64,000 bases of DNA, taken from Tetramitus jugosus. Its lineage: Eukaryota > Heterolobosea > Eutetramitea > Acrasida > Vahlkampfiidae. The stretch is taken from assembly GCA_937625935.1 (NCBI GenBank), contig OW569390.1, forward strand, positions 186,001 through 250,000, given 5' to 3'. The notes under the pieces are model-generated. The model was not told the origin of the DNA and did no database searches. It saw nothing but the letters and a program-made list of their open reading frames with translations. Both the position numbers and the translations under genes were made by a program. Positions 21,690 through 33,500 of the stretch are shown in pieces (positions within the stretch are counted from its first letter, which is position 1; the number at the start of each line of letters is the position of its first letter).

Positions 21690-22630
21690 GTGCCAGTTCA
21701 AAATAATTATTTCCGCACGCGGATCGGTGTTTTTTTGATCAACAGGTCTGATGTGCGATCTACCATGTGGGTGCAAGGAACAAAAGATTTGTTTCTGTCT
21801 AAATTCAGAATATGCCGCTCTAACTCCGTCTCCCTGTGACTACAGTTTTTTAACACGAAAACAATTTTTTTGGCTACAAAGAACTTTCCTCCACTGTTGG
21901 CATCAATAAAAATGTTAGTATGATTTATGTTTTGGTTGTTTTTAAGAAATTCCATTAATCGTCGATAGTGATTCCCACAGAGGCGATAATTGGACGATTT
22001 GTAAAAGTTGATGGCCATAGTGGTATGTACTATTCGATATGTTGTTTTGCTGCAAAGACAACATCTTGGGCCATGAAGGTGTTGGTAGTGCGTGATCTTC
22101 ATTGTATGTTTGCGAAAAAAATTTACTCAAAAAAAGGACTGATCAAACATGCCGAAGGAAAGCTCGAAGAGATATAGAAAGAGAGTTCGAACCACAGCAC
22201 CCCGAACACTCTGTGGTAAGAAAAGCAAAGAACCACTCATAATCTGTGAGTGTGGCACAGGTTTTACAAGTAAGGATACGCGTATCAAGAACATTTACTG
22301 GAAGATAATACATGTCCTATGTAATGAAGTACAAAAATTCTTTATTTGATGCTGTGGTTGTTGATTGAATTGACTATTCTGATGTTGTTGATATGAGTGA
22401 TCATAGTGTGGTTGCTCGTGCCTTGTCGTGAAGAAGCAGACCAATGTTGTTGATTCACTTTGTTGCTGTGTTATTGCCATGGAGCAGATGAAGACGATGC
22501 TGATGCTGTTGTCGATTCATCATGTGCAAATTTTTGATGAGTAGAAGATCGAAATGCTAAGGGGATATAGGTAGTTCCTTTAAGGCACCCAGTGCCAATC
22601 ACATAATGGGCAGGACATCCTAATAGAAGG
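21690..22630. other. Unassigned DNA right of the MULE
   Basis: A minus-strand open stretch (22102-21707, 131 codons) has a C-C-L-C and a later C-G-N-H, loosely zinc-finger-like. Short plus-strand stretches overlap it. Nothing is recognised with confidence, and there is no inverted-repeat terminus matching the MULE. Confidence 0.3.
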
Positions 22631-24916
22631 CACAGAAAACAAAAAGAAGAAGGAAACTATACTGTACTTGAAACGAATGCTTAAGCTATACAGACTGAAG
22701 CAAAGCATATTCATTGTGATCAACCCTGTCACAGATCAAAACCAATTTGATGAGTACATGCGTAGTGTATCTAATGTACATACCGAAGAAGAGAGATCAC
22801 TTGATACCATTATCAACTCTCATCATCTAGTCAATGGAGTTTAGCTTCTCGCTGAACGGAGGTGGAATGACACTTTTCTGATGTTGCGACTAGAAACATC
22901 AAAACAGCAAGCTTCATTTTAGATTTCCAGATGCAATTGTATGCTCACAGTCAATGTAGCTATATGGGTGACAGTATATATCAGAGATTACTTTACTAAG
23001 TGGAACACAAAGATCAGTAGCACAAATATGATCCCAGAAAGATCAATGATATTCTACCATCTCTGACTCTTCTAGATAATGAGAAAGGCCCTCTGATCTA
23101 AGATATGGGAGTCTATACAAACTACATACAGCTGTGTAGTGAGTTGCTGAAGAATGTGAATTTGTTGGATAATCTCTGGTGTTTAATGATTGACTCTGTA
23201 GACATTCAAGTCAACCTTACTGTTTGTAGATCGAAAGGGTTGATATATGGAGTGTCTGGCAGAATATACAAGATCAGTGATGTACTGCAGGAACAGATCT
23301 TCACTAATTTGAATGCACTGGAACACTTGGCAAGAAGCAACTGTAGTTCTGCTTTGCCATTCTTCGAACAGCTTAGTATTGTTGCTGCATGCAAAACATG
23401 TGTAAGCGAGAAGAACAGTGATGTTGCACAACTGCTTCGTGATACAATGAATGTATGCAGAGAGAACAGTATCAACTTTACAGGTGATCAATTCAGATGG
23501 AGCTAATGCAGAAGCAGTGAGAACTGTTACTCCAGAGTTCGACATATCTGGAGTAAGCTGTGTGTGTCATCTCTCTAAGACGTTTAGAAATGTATTACTT
23601 ACAGATGCTAAACATCATAGATCAGTGTTAATACCATTGCAGAAAGCGGAGTTAATCAGCAACACGGATCAGTACGACAGCAAGATACATCACCTAAGTC
23701 TTAACTTTATCACAGTTGAGATATCTGATGTGGAGAAGATTTTAATCTTCAGATCTTGAAAGGAAATCGTCCAGATCTATTATTCGAAGCTCGTATTACA
23801 AAAGACGGCTGTCTGCCATATTTCGATGATAAGTTAGAGAGTGGATATCGTATAGAATTGGCTGATCCATTGGAAGGTCTATTTGGTAGAGCGAGAGATA
23901 TCATGCGAAGATATACACATGTTCATTGTACAAAGTTAGGAGAAATGCTGCAGTTTCTATACACAGATCGGAAACACAATATGCAATTGGGCAAGAACAG
24001 TCATTATCCATATTGCTGATGAGAAACAGATCAATAGTATTAAATCCAAAGAACTGTATGACAAGTACTTGTCTAAATCGGGCAGAAGGTCATATGTATA
24101 CTCGTGACGACGCTGGAAGGAGAGCAGCAGAACTTGCAGTATTTCATCTACCTAGAGTGAGTAATCTGAGAGCCAGTTACTATGGAGCAAAGTACAATGA
24201 TCTTGGGATGCTTTTAATGGAAAGAAATACACCAGCAGATATCGATGATCTAGTCCAAAGTGTGACACTTGGTGGAACCAGTAGTGTAGTGCCAATAGAG
24301 AAAAGTGCGTTTGAATTGAAAGCGAAAGTGAAGCAAATGTTTGAAAGGCCAGCAACTGTTTTCAAAAGTGGTCATAGTGGGATCAAAATACCATTTGATC
24401 TGGAACTTGCTGATAGCAAGTATGCAGTACCAACTCGAAGGTGTGAAGATCCAGATGAAACTCCCCAGCTTGCACAAAATAATCCAGATGGAATACATGA
24501 TAAACACCATGCATTGGCTGATGCTCAAGTACTGGCAGTCAAGGATCACCGATCAATGTGTATCTGGTGTCAACCCATGAATGCAAGCAACTCGTTTTAT
24601 GGAATGATCAAGAGCACTACTACAGCTGTAGCTCCAGACAATTACATGATAGTACCAGATGATCCAGACAACGTAGGTATTTGTGTGTTTACTACACACA
24701 AGAGGAAGAAGCTTCCTGCCAGAAGATCATCCAGAAAACCGAAGAGGAGTCACAAGGAAAGCAAAACCATCACCAAAGAAGATAAAGCGCACTGCAATAA
24801 AAGAAGATGAATTCAGTGCTAGTGATAGCGATGACGCGATGTCTGATGACAACACTCAAGTCTCCCAAAGAAGATCTGGGAGAAACAGACAAGTTATCGA
24901 ACTCTCAAATGGATGA
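22631..24916 (+). pseudogene. Multiply frameshifted gene of unknown family, possibly a transposase
   Basis: A series of plus-strand open stretches follow one another in shifting frames: 22631-22846, 22850-22920, 23105-23506, 23460-23759, 23756-24019, 23926-24810 and 24683-24916. Together they imply one ancestral protein of roughly 700 residues. The middle contains a D-x-V-D-I-x-V-N-L strand, then SDGANAEAVRTVTPEFD and VCHLSKTFRNVLL. This spacing, acidic residue in a strand followed by D-G-x-N and then C-H-L-x-K-x-x-R-N, is reminiscent of RNase-H-fold transposases such as the THAP9/P-element group. The match is loose and not claimed as identity. The C-terminus is basic with a serine/acidic patch (FSASDSDDAMSDD) and ends in R-R-S-G-R-N-R-Q. 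At least five frame changes show that it is dead. Confidence 0.4.
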
Positions 24917-26355
24917 TCCTATGGTAGATGACTCTGAAGGATCCTATGCATGGTTTGTGATTATGTATGTACATACTAAGACTGACTCTATTCCACACTC
25001 TAGACTGGTAACCTGTACATTATGTAAATACCACCAGATGAGCTGACCAATATCGCATTAACTTGGTTCCTGGTAACTTGTGACACACAATGTGACATAA
25101 GTGTCAATTCCTCCAATTTCTAAAAGTACACTATTCTCAGCTGTCACCCCTTGAATTGGAAGTATTGAGTGTATTGAAGTGAACAGTAGTTGTGTGTTCG
25201 TTGAGCTATCTATGTTATGTGATGGATTCTTTGGAGAAAGTACAAAATACTTAAAAGACCGTTTTTTCACCAACGAGAATGATTCATACAAAACACCTGA
25301 CTGTCTCATGTACTTATAGGAGTTGTCTCGATTTTTACTTTTGCCATACAAGAGAGAGTTTCGAATAGAGATATACTTGTTCGTGGCATTTGTTGCTACC
25401 CTAAAGTGATTGTGTCAGGAACAAAAACATACTTCAGTGAATTTTTCCAGAATTTATTTGTGATTTGGATTCTTCATCCTCTCCTGGAGATGTTGATACC
25501 ATGGGATAGCAGCACTCATACCCCTTTCGACTGTCTTGCTTTCCAATATTCATGATGTTTCGCAATTGAGCGTATGAAATCTCTGGTATTCTTTGTAGGA
25601 CTAATAGTTGCCATACCTTTGGATCGACCCGAGCCCTGTTTGTTGAGTCGTACTACAGCGTGTTAGTGGTAGCTTAGGTATCAAGGTGTTCAAAAATGTA
25701 AGTTACATACTTTTTGTCCATAGTTTAATCAAGGTTGATCATTCCTACGAGCGGAAGAAGATATTGCTAGTGTTTATTCTGAACTCAGAAATGGAAAAGA
25801 CGAGGCCATGTTGAGAAAAACTAGTGGAGTGTATGGGATTTCTGATGCTGGTAGCATTGATATCATGCACTTGATGTTAGACTTTCTCAATAAAGGAAAA
25901 TACATTCTTCCCTCAATGTAACTACCCGAGTTTTTGCAATAGAAACAGGAGCAGTATCCACTATGTTGTTGCATGTAGAAGAATGAGGCTTTTGCTGGAA
26001 GATCACAACATGTGTTCACATAGAAAGACTTTATCTGTGGGATGCCCCTTGGTCAAAATCTCTTCAATACATATCCAAGAAAGTAACTTGGACTCACAAT
26101 CTACCCACAAGCGTACGATTCATCGTAGGTCGAATGAACCACATGGCACCACATCACCAGAGCCTCGTGTAGAGAGGCAGGCTCTTGGATTCCCTCGAGA
26201 TTCGGAAATACATTGTAAATATCCAAAATTGAATGTACCACTTTTCTATTGAGATCTGATAAGTTGGCTGATAAAGTATTGAACCTTGGAATTCTTGAAA
26301 CTGAGAGGAAGGATTTTTCTGAAGAGATAGAGAAGACACTGACCAAAAACACAGA
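24917..26355. other. Unassigned stretch between element remnants
   Basis: Only short ORFs are present. The longest is a 97-codon minus-strand frame (25351-25058, including L-S-P-K-N-P-S-H-N-I-D-S-S), and there are scattered plus-strand pieces around 25920-26340. No domain, RNA gene or repeat could be recognised. Confidence 0.3.
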
Positions 26356-27072
26356 GTAGTTGATTTGTATCTGCTGTCCGATATGGCGGTGGATAAATGG
26401 AGAAGAGTACGATCTTTATTAGTACGTAAGTATTCGCCCAATACCAAATGCCCCCTTCCTGCAACAATCAAAGGCATTCCTCTCGTGCGCTATGGCCAAG
26501 TTACAACAAGGTTCGTGCTGGATTAACTGCTTTAGATTCGAAACTCCCTCAATACAAGTTAATCAAAGGCCTTTCCAATGCAGACCAGATCGGTTATTCC
26601 TTTAGAAAGGAAGATTTTTCAATTGCATCTTGAAAAGCAAGCCAATGTACATTTTGAGCTTATCATTTCTATTCATGATTACCAACAACACCTGAAACAA
26701 GCGAACAAGAGTGGTATTAACTGCGGCACACCAATTATTGACGGTGATACTGTTTTTTTCAAGTCGGTGGATGTCATTAAGCTATTATTCTGCGGAGATG
26801 GGTACACTGATATGCCTTTTGCAGGAGAAGGTTTCAGGAAATCCAAAATAGCGTGCTTTGGCATTTTGGAAAACTTTGTTGATCCTACAGCATTGCAACT
26901 CTTTTCTAATGCTTGGTTACTCGCATTCGGAGAAGGAATAGAGGACGACACCACTGTCCGGAAGTACTGCGAAAACCTTTTCCAAATTTTTGAAGAGTTT
27001 TCCAGTCAAGGCTCTATGAAGATGGAGACAGTGGTGCTTACACATTGTTCAAGTTCGAAATATCTTTTGTAG
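26356..27072 (+). pseudogene. Remnant of an unrecognised gene (upstream of SAP/Ulp1 pieces)
   Basis: Open codons at 26356-26526 (V-V-D-L-Y-L-L-S-D-M-A-V-D-K-W...) are followed, after a frame change, by 164 open codons at 26578-27072. The latter includes FFKSVDVIKLLFCGDGYTD and FGILENFVDPTALQLFSNAW. No family is recognised. It lies in the same orientation as, and 0.7-1.4 kb before, the SAP and Ulp1 fragments, so it may be part of the same ancestral transposon gene; that link is inference. Confidence 0.35.
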
Positions 27073-27747
27073 CAGACTACAAATTTTTTTGTCTTCTTTT
27101 GGGGATAGAAATCCCATTTGATTTATCAAAATTTTTCAAAACAAACTGAAAAAGCACCTATTGCAGAAGATTACAAGGGCTTTCTGAAACTATTCTCAGT
27201 TCCAGTTCTTTAGAAGATATCGAGAAGTTGAGCGACCATTGTTTCAAAAAATGGGTTCTGTTTTCTAATGCTTTCAGCCTGCATTGTAGTCCATCGATTT
27301 GTATAATCCAGCGGTTATTCAATCAATTAAGGACTGGAATCAACTTCTTTGGACGAGAAGTTACGGGCAGACCCAACTAGATCAGTGTGATGGGCTGGCG
27401 TACAGCACTTGCGTTAATGCCAGAGATTGGAAAGATTCTAGATTTGTCATCCAACGAACTTCTAAGATACAATGCAATGAGAAAGTTTAATAAGATGATT
27501 CATAAGAGAAACTTGACTGAAAAACATCAACAAAGAGAAAAGGAATTGTACCTCATAGCATTCAAAGATTACGAATTATGAAGAAGAAGACTTACCTAAT
27601 GCTTGGATGGCATTTTGTCCACGACATTGAGGAGAACGAAACACCAGGTAGAAGAACGTACCAGAGAGGGGAACGAGGAAATTCTGAGATAAAGAAAATG
27701 AGGTTAAATCACAGCAACAACAAGGCAAAAGCGATAGTCCATGGGAT

Positions 27748-28326
27748 ATGCTTCATGTTGAGTCGACAGGTCATAACGACTCGAAAGGAATGGGTTCTGA
27801 CTATATCTATCAAACAATCAGAGGGTTTGACCGAAAGCAATTCGTGTACTCAAAGTATAACATTAGGGGAAATTATTCTTTAGGCAGGTTAGATAGGATA
27901 TTAAAGACAATTAGGGAACGAAAGTTCACAAAATTCGACGAACAGTTGAGGAACAGCTTGAAAAGGACTTCACCTATAATAGATTCACTGCAAGTTGAGA
28001 ACCCCAAAATCAAACTGTCCCAACGAACAAACTTCATTGCCTCGAAGAAAGGAAATGAAGATAGTAGAAACACTAGTGAAAAAGTTAAGATCGGAATTGT
28101 GATCAATCTTGCGTCTTGCAACAGTGAGGCAGATCTCTCAAAATACAAGGTAATTGATCTAAAAGAGACGGCAAGAAAACAGTCAATCGCGCTTGGAAAG
28201 AGACGACTGAAAGCTGAAATTACATCATTTCTCTGGAGTGAGTATACAACTCAAAGTCAAGAAGAACAATCACCGAAACGAGCACGATTGGGAGATAACA
28301 CTAATCCTTCAGAAGATACCAGTTGA
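27748..28326 (+). pseudogene. SAP-domain fragment of a probable transposon protein
   Basis: 192 open codons starting at an ATG. Residues ~140-180 read SKYKVIDLKETARKQSIAL followed by G-K-R-R-L-K-A-E-I-T-S-F-L. This is the two-helix SAP pattern (L-x-V-x-x-L-K-x-x-x-x-x-x-G-x-x-x-x-G-x-K-x-x-L-x-x-x-L) used to bind AT-rich DNA. A Pro/Lys/Arg tail (SPKRARLGDN) looks like a nuclear localisation signal. It is probably not a stand-alone gene. SAP domains occur in several eukaryotic DNA transposon proteins, and the Ulp1 remnant starts 140 bp downstream in the same orientation. Confidence 0.5.
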
Positions 28327-28468
28327 ACACTGGTTTTTCAATATATTGATGAATTCTCGGTCAGATTCATCCCTTTCTTCTCCCCTAGGTTGAAAAATTG
28401 AATTTTCTGGCTTCGTTAATTGAGAAGTAGCCAGTATTGTCAACAAAAAGTTCTCGACCGATCTGACG

Positions 28469-28850
28469 ATGGGAGACTTGTATCGATTGATAGAAGAGAG
28501 ATTGAATGATCAATGCCTTAATTTTTACATGCTATTGATCGGAAAAGCTCAAACAATCTTCCGAATTCCAGCATTTAGAATTTTTGAGTCGATATGTTCA
28601 GGACCTGTACTTTCACAAGTACGGTTCGAATATTCAAGATTCTTGGATAGCGATAAATGTGAAAGAATGTGTGCAACAGAATAATGCTTGGGATTGTGGG
28701 GTATATACAATTGCTAATGCAATTAGCGTTTGCTTGGACATAGATCACATGACATACGGACGTGAAGTTCAAGAAAAGATCGATAAGTATAGAGAAAAAC
28801 TATGTTACGATTCCAGAAATGGTTTTATAACTTCTTTCTATCTAAATTAA
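28469..28850 (+). pseudogene. Ulp1-like (C48/adenain fold) cysteine protease remnant, catalytic His region deleted
   Basis: Two frames together resemble the Ulp1/SENP fold. First is DLYRLIEERLNDQCLNFYML, equivalent to the W-L-N-D-x-x-I-N-F-Y substrate-groove segment. After a short frame change comes KECVQQNNAWDCGVYTIANA, equivalent to the Q-x-N-x-x-D-C-G-V catalytic block. In this block Q is the oxyanion residue and C the nucleophile. The stretch between them is far too short: the H-W-x-x-x-x-I-D segment carrying the catalytic His and the Asp is missing. The remnant therefore cannot be an active protease. Ulp1-like proteases are carried by several DNA transposons (some MULEs, KDZ-type and other large elements), which fits the surroundings. 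Confidence 0.6.
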
Positions 28851-28861
28851 CTCTGTATCGG

Positions 28862-29933
28862 TGCAACTGGGGCAAAACCAAGTAGATTTCAAGTCAATGG
28901 GTGATGAAGACAACTCATATGATAAGCATTTGTGCAGACATCACAACACAACAAATCACCACCCTTCTTGCAAGCCTTGCAATGATCTGTATGTTCCACA
29001 GCCACTCATCTTCATCATTCGACGGTGTTCTTTGAAAACATTCCAAGTGGTAAGAAGCAGAACATGAATGACGGCAAAGAACAATTCCGTCGTCCAAACA
29101 TTCGGCACAGAAGTCATCCTTCCTCGCTAATCTTGTTCTGAGAATGAAACTATGAGAAACCTCAGTTTGTACCGAATTACTAGTGGTGAGATGAGAACGA
29201 ACAATATTGATTTCCTTGTTTGACACTCTAACTCTTTTTCTTCGTTTCTGATGTATCTTCAAAGAACGAGCTTGATTCATTGTTTGGGAAATAGACTCTC
29301 TACATTGGATCATATTTAGAGTTCTTTTCATCATTCTTCTCCCCTGGATTAATACTTCTTTTCTCATTCATCTCCTGCATTTGATCATCATATACTCTGA
29401 AACCTTACTTACAAATCCAGATGATCCATGTTGTTCGTGATAGTAAATAATGATGGTGCTTTGGGAAGCGAAGTCCTTCCATCCTTCCAAACTCTTGCTG
29501 GATAGTCTACCTATGGCTCTAAATTCTGCGTAATTTCGAATCAATCTCTCTGTCCCACGGGTATTTTTCTTACGTCCTCATGAATGGTGAGTCTTTTGAA
29601 CAAATGGTTCCAAATTGACAAGGGCATATGTACTAAATTTGTTTTTACAAAATCGTCATAGGGAGTGTATCTCCTCATTGATTTATATATCGAAGTGAGA
29701 ACTTGACTTTTAGAGAAAAGAATCATTTCTTCAATTTGTTGATTCTCATGAGGTATTCGTATGTTTTGTCTATCCTTGGCCAGAGTATCCCAAAAAGTTT
29801 TCTGAGCGTCAGCGTCATCCTTGAGTCTTGAGAACATATCGGTTCTCTCAATGTTTGTAATGTCGCTATTTAATTGAAGCTCTTCCAAAACTCTATTATT
29901 TGCAAGTGTTATTGTTAAAGCTTCTGAGTTCAT
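28862..29933 (-). pseudogene. Decayed gene with tandem PHD fingers
   Basis: Reading on the minus strand from ATG 29933, the order is: 130 open codons; after one frameshift ERLIRNYAEFRAIGRLSSKS with ~40 further codons; a basic region; and then PHD finger 1 (FCAECLDDGIVLC-R-H-S-C-S-A-S-Y-H-L-E-C). After another shift comes PHD finger 2 (DHCKACKKGGDLLCCDVC, then AYHMSCLHH). After a third shift the W-F-C-P-S-C end of that finger appears near 28865. Both fingers keep the C4HC3 ligands typical of histone-tail readers. The frameshifts mark this as a pseudogene. It is convergent with and adjacent to the Ulp1 remnant, so it may be the second gene of one large transposon; that is inference. Confidence 0.6.
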
Positions 29934-30559
29934 TTTTTGGTTGGTTTTTCAGCAATCCTCGACATATGTTGAATTCTGTCCCAGAAAACAGATATAATTA
30001 TTCTCCCAACCTTAATTCACCGATAATTTGTCAACCAGAATGGAGTGTATGAAATACACGAACATCATCATCAATCATCATCATGTACTGTTTTTTGATT
30101 TTGCATCCTTCAACGAAACAAGACAACATCGTACAAGTGCACAGTGAACACCAACATGAATATCTATCGTTATGATATGTTTGACTGAGCATCACTGGCC
30201 AATTCACTATATCATTTGAGATCGTATCAACCATACATCAATATCTAGTGACCTCGCGAGATTATGTATGAACAGTGATGTATGTACCATACTATGTGAA
30301 AAATCATGGCAACAAAAATCATCATGTTGGGAGATGTTGATATTCAAACTTCCGTGTGAAAAAATCCTCCAGGTCGTTTGAATCGTAACGTTCCTCAAAG
30401 AAAGAGCGCTTTTTTCGCGCGACATTTGATGTCGTTGTTTGGTTTTCCTCTCTTGGGCAACAGATCAGACATCTTTTAACCAATCCTCCTCCCCAAAACA
30501 ACAGACCGATCAAGACTGCTCAACAATACTTGGGATACCATCTTCAAGGACATCTCGAG
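29934..30559. other. Upstream flank of receptor copy 2
   Basis: 626 bp without a recognisable gene. It has AT-rich CATCAT-type runs near 30050-30090, and weak ORFs on both strands look like shadows. The promoter of receptor copy 2 should lie here. No convincing similarity to the region upstream of copy 1 is seen beyond a short ccaaaacaacaga-like patch. Confidence 0.35.
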
Positions 30560-33500
30560 ATGAAGACACAGGATGCGCTTTTACTGCATTGTTGTTTCCT
30601 CCTCTTAACGCTCTTCTTTTTGTCACAGTTGTCACACTTGAGTGTTCGTGCGCAGCTTCAGGCACGCTACTTCAATTTCGCAGGTGGTGACAATGAATTC
30701 ACAGTCAAAGACAGTGATAGTGATGCGACTTATGATAGTGTGTTCATGATTGGTGAATTGAGTCCTTCTTCTCCTTTGTCTCAAAATGGAACATATCCAT
30801 GTGGCATCATGAAGTACACGGGTAATGGTACTTTGGTGTGGTACAAGGCTCTGATCAATGAAACATTGACAAAGGGATTTCATCCCACAAGTGCAACTTT
30901 GTCACAGGATGGTGGCTTCACACAGATGTTGTTCATTGGTGGTTTCACCCAAATGGAAGGCTCACTTTCGAGTGAGGCAACTGCATGTCAATTGGACTAT
31001 GATGGAAATCTGTTGGGATGTATCAGAACAGTCAATCCGAATCCATTCAACAATACAATTGCAAAGATTTTTGATATTGTTCATGAGAACTCTGGCAAGG
31101 TCTGTTTCACTGGATATATGGGTTATATTGATGATACCCATACAACATTCACCAGTGTATTTGTATCGTGTCAGAAGGTGGTAAATCCTCAGACTGTTAT
31201 ATTTGGACAAAGTACGCTTGCGATAGGAATTAACGCTGGCTATTCACTGCAAGATTTAACTAGCAGTTATATCGTAGCTGGTGTTATCGAAGGATCAGTG
31301 CAATTCTCACCCCAATCCACGCCAGCCATAACTCAGCAAACTGCATTTGTCGCCAAATATCAAAGTACTTTTTGGTCATGGCGCTATCTGCATCCTAAAA
31401 CGACATATGGCTATCCCCCTTCTCGTGATCCTTTCCACACTGGCGGTTTTTTCTTTCCAGACGAAGATGCTTCAATCAAGTCGTTTGACATTTTTGGTGC
31501 TGGAGCTGTGTCAAATGTTAAATCCCTTCTGTCGACGGTGGGATCAGCCGATAATGGTTATTCGAAGTGCGATCCAATCACCACCACATTATTTAGTCAC
31601 TGGTGAGATTTTTGGTTCAGTTGAAGTGAATGGAAGACTTCTATCAGCCGCTGCAAACAGTTCAATGGGATTCATCATTCAGTTTAATAGTTCATTTGCA
31701 GTTGAGAGTGTTGATGTGTTTCATGGAGATGGAATCAACAAGGGTGTTGCTCTCATTATTTTTGACGAATTTGACTTTATATTTGTTGCTCACTCAGATT
31801 GTGGCAACAGGGTCTGGGGTGAAAATATTGCATTGTTGAATGAGAAACAGAACATGATGTTTGCTCGGATGACAACATCACTTCAATCTGTGATCACACC
31901 CAAGATTTACATTGATTTTCCATTCATGTTGGAAGACAATGTGTTTTCTCCTGAGTTTGAATATCATATTCGGTCTGAATTGATTGTGAGATCTTCGTTG
32001 ACTGTTTTCGGTACAATGCAAATTTATGAGAACCTTCACTTGGAAGATGGGAGATTGGATGCAATTGGAACAACTGATATTTCTGTGGCCAATGTGCATT
32101 GCTTGCAAGAGCGTTTCAGAAACATCACAGTTGATTCAAATTCAGAGATTAACTTGAGTTATGCAGATGTTCAAAGACTGACATTGGTGATCGATGGTGG
32201 CACAGCTCATGTGAATCATACCACATTCTCTTATTGCGGTATGGGCTTGGGGTGTTTGATGGGTCACAATGTTGGAGGTCTATCTGTCATGTACAGTTCA
32301 TTCCTGGCAAATTCCTCCAATTATTTTGATGGGATAGTTGTTTTACAGGATGATTCTTCGAACATATTGGTGACCATGGATATTATCAATAATACATTCT
32401 CAGGAGTGAGCATTGCAGCAGAATATGTCAACACAAAAAACTTTACGTTTGAGGAGCTTAAATTCTCATTGAACAGTATTATTGACTCTCAAAGAGGTGT
32501 GGTAGTGAGATCGGATGCAGTAAGATCCGTATCAATTGATAGTAATCGATTTATCGCTTCGTATTCGCAGTTTGAAGCTATAAGTATTGGACAATTTTCT
32601 CTGTTGAATGTAACCGGTTTGGATGGAAGGATGTTAATACAGAACAACACTCTCACGAAAGCAACAATGAATATCCAAAAAGGCAGCAGAGGTTATCTTG
32701 ATGTATCTAATAATGTAATTGAGAGCACAGTTACTGTCTCTCCTTTGCACTTCTTTGCTGCTGATTGTAATGGGCAAACATCGATTTCCAGTAACAAAAT
32801 ATTAGACAATGAAATGCCTGTTCGCTTGAATACGACCAATTGTCCGGATTCAATCGAATTCAGTTGGAACGAACTGAGAGGAAACTCTTCACAAGGTTTG
32901 CTTGAAGTGCAAAACCCTCTCAAAATCAGAAGAAATTCTTTTTTACAGCAGGGACTCGGGACTGTATTGCAATATGCCAATCCCAATACTCCACCTGTAC
33001 TTAATGCTCAATTCAACAATTGGGGAGTGTTCACAAAATCTGAAATCTTACTCCTCGCGGGAGTAGCAAGTCTCGATTCACTAACGAACGGAACCGACAG
33101 TGTTCTCCCCTTCCCTTACTTGGACGCTTCCTCGAATCCAGTTCATGTTCCCTTGTTCAATGTGACTGTTCGAAATTGCTCTGATGTTGTTTCTTTGTGG
33201 CCGAGAGCTCCATTTGGTGTTTATGAGATTCAACCAACGACTTGTGATTCGATGCTGGTTGTTTGCAACACAGAGAGACAGTCGATTGTTGTTCACAAAC
33301 GATACAATGGATTGACATCATTCAGCAGAACCAAGTCTGAATATGAAGATGGCTTTGGTTTGTTGGATGCCGAGTTTTTCGTGGGATTGAAGAAGCTTCA
33401 CACACTGACTTCGATGGGAGCAGAAGTGTATTTTGACACAATCACAACTTCATCAACTCCTGAATTGAAAACTGCTTACATATCTGTTGGATCAAGTCTG

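Larger units (their letters stand above)
14551..30559. other. 16-kb island of decayed mobile-element genes between the two receptor copies
   Basis: Between the divergent receptor starts there is no intact gene longer than about 300 codons. Instead there are short open stretches on both strands, separated by stops and frameshifts. Several are recognisable as parts of transposases or transposon-associated proteins, annotated separately: a MULE with termini, a CACTA/Plavaka-like scrap, SAP and Ulp1 pieces, and PHD fingers. Sub-stretches where nothing is recognised include 14551-15180, 15880-17160, 17355-17995 and 18285-19630. The region is interpreted as a long-term landing zone for DNA transposons. 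Confidence 0.7.

Noticed and set aside
14551-30559. Island as a Polinton/Maverick or integrated large DNA virus because of the Ulp1-like protease
   Set aside because: No DNA polymerase B, retroviral-type integrase, packaging ATPase or capsid-like sequence was seen, and the Ulp1 piece sits with SAP and PHD remnants instead.
31347-31560. First ~70 residues of the long receptor copy 2 ORF as a true N-terminus
   Set aside because: They do not match copy 1, which aligns in the other frame up to about 31555. This stretch is an out-of-frame overlap.
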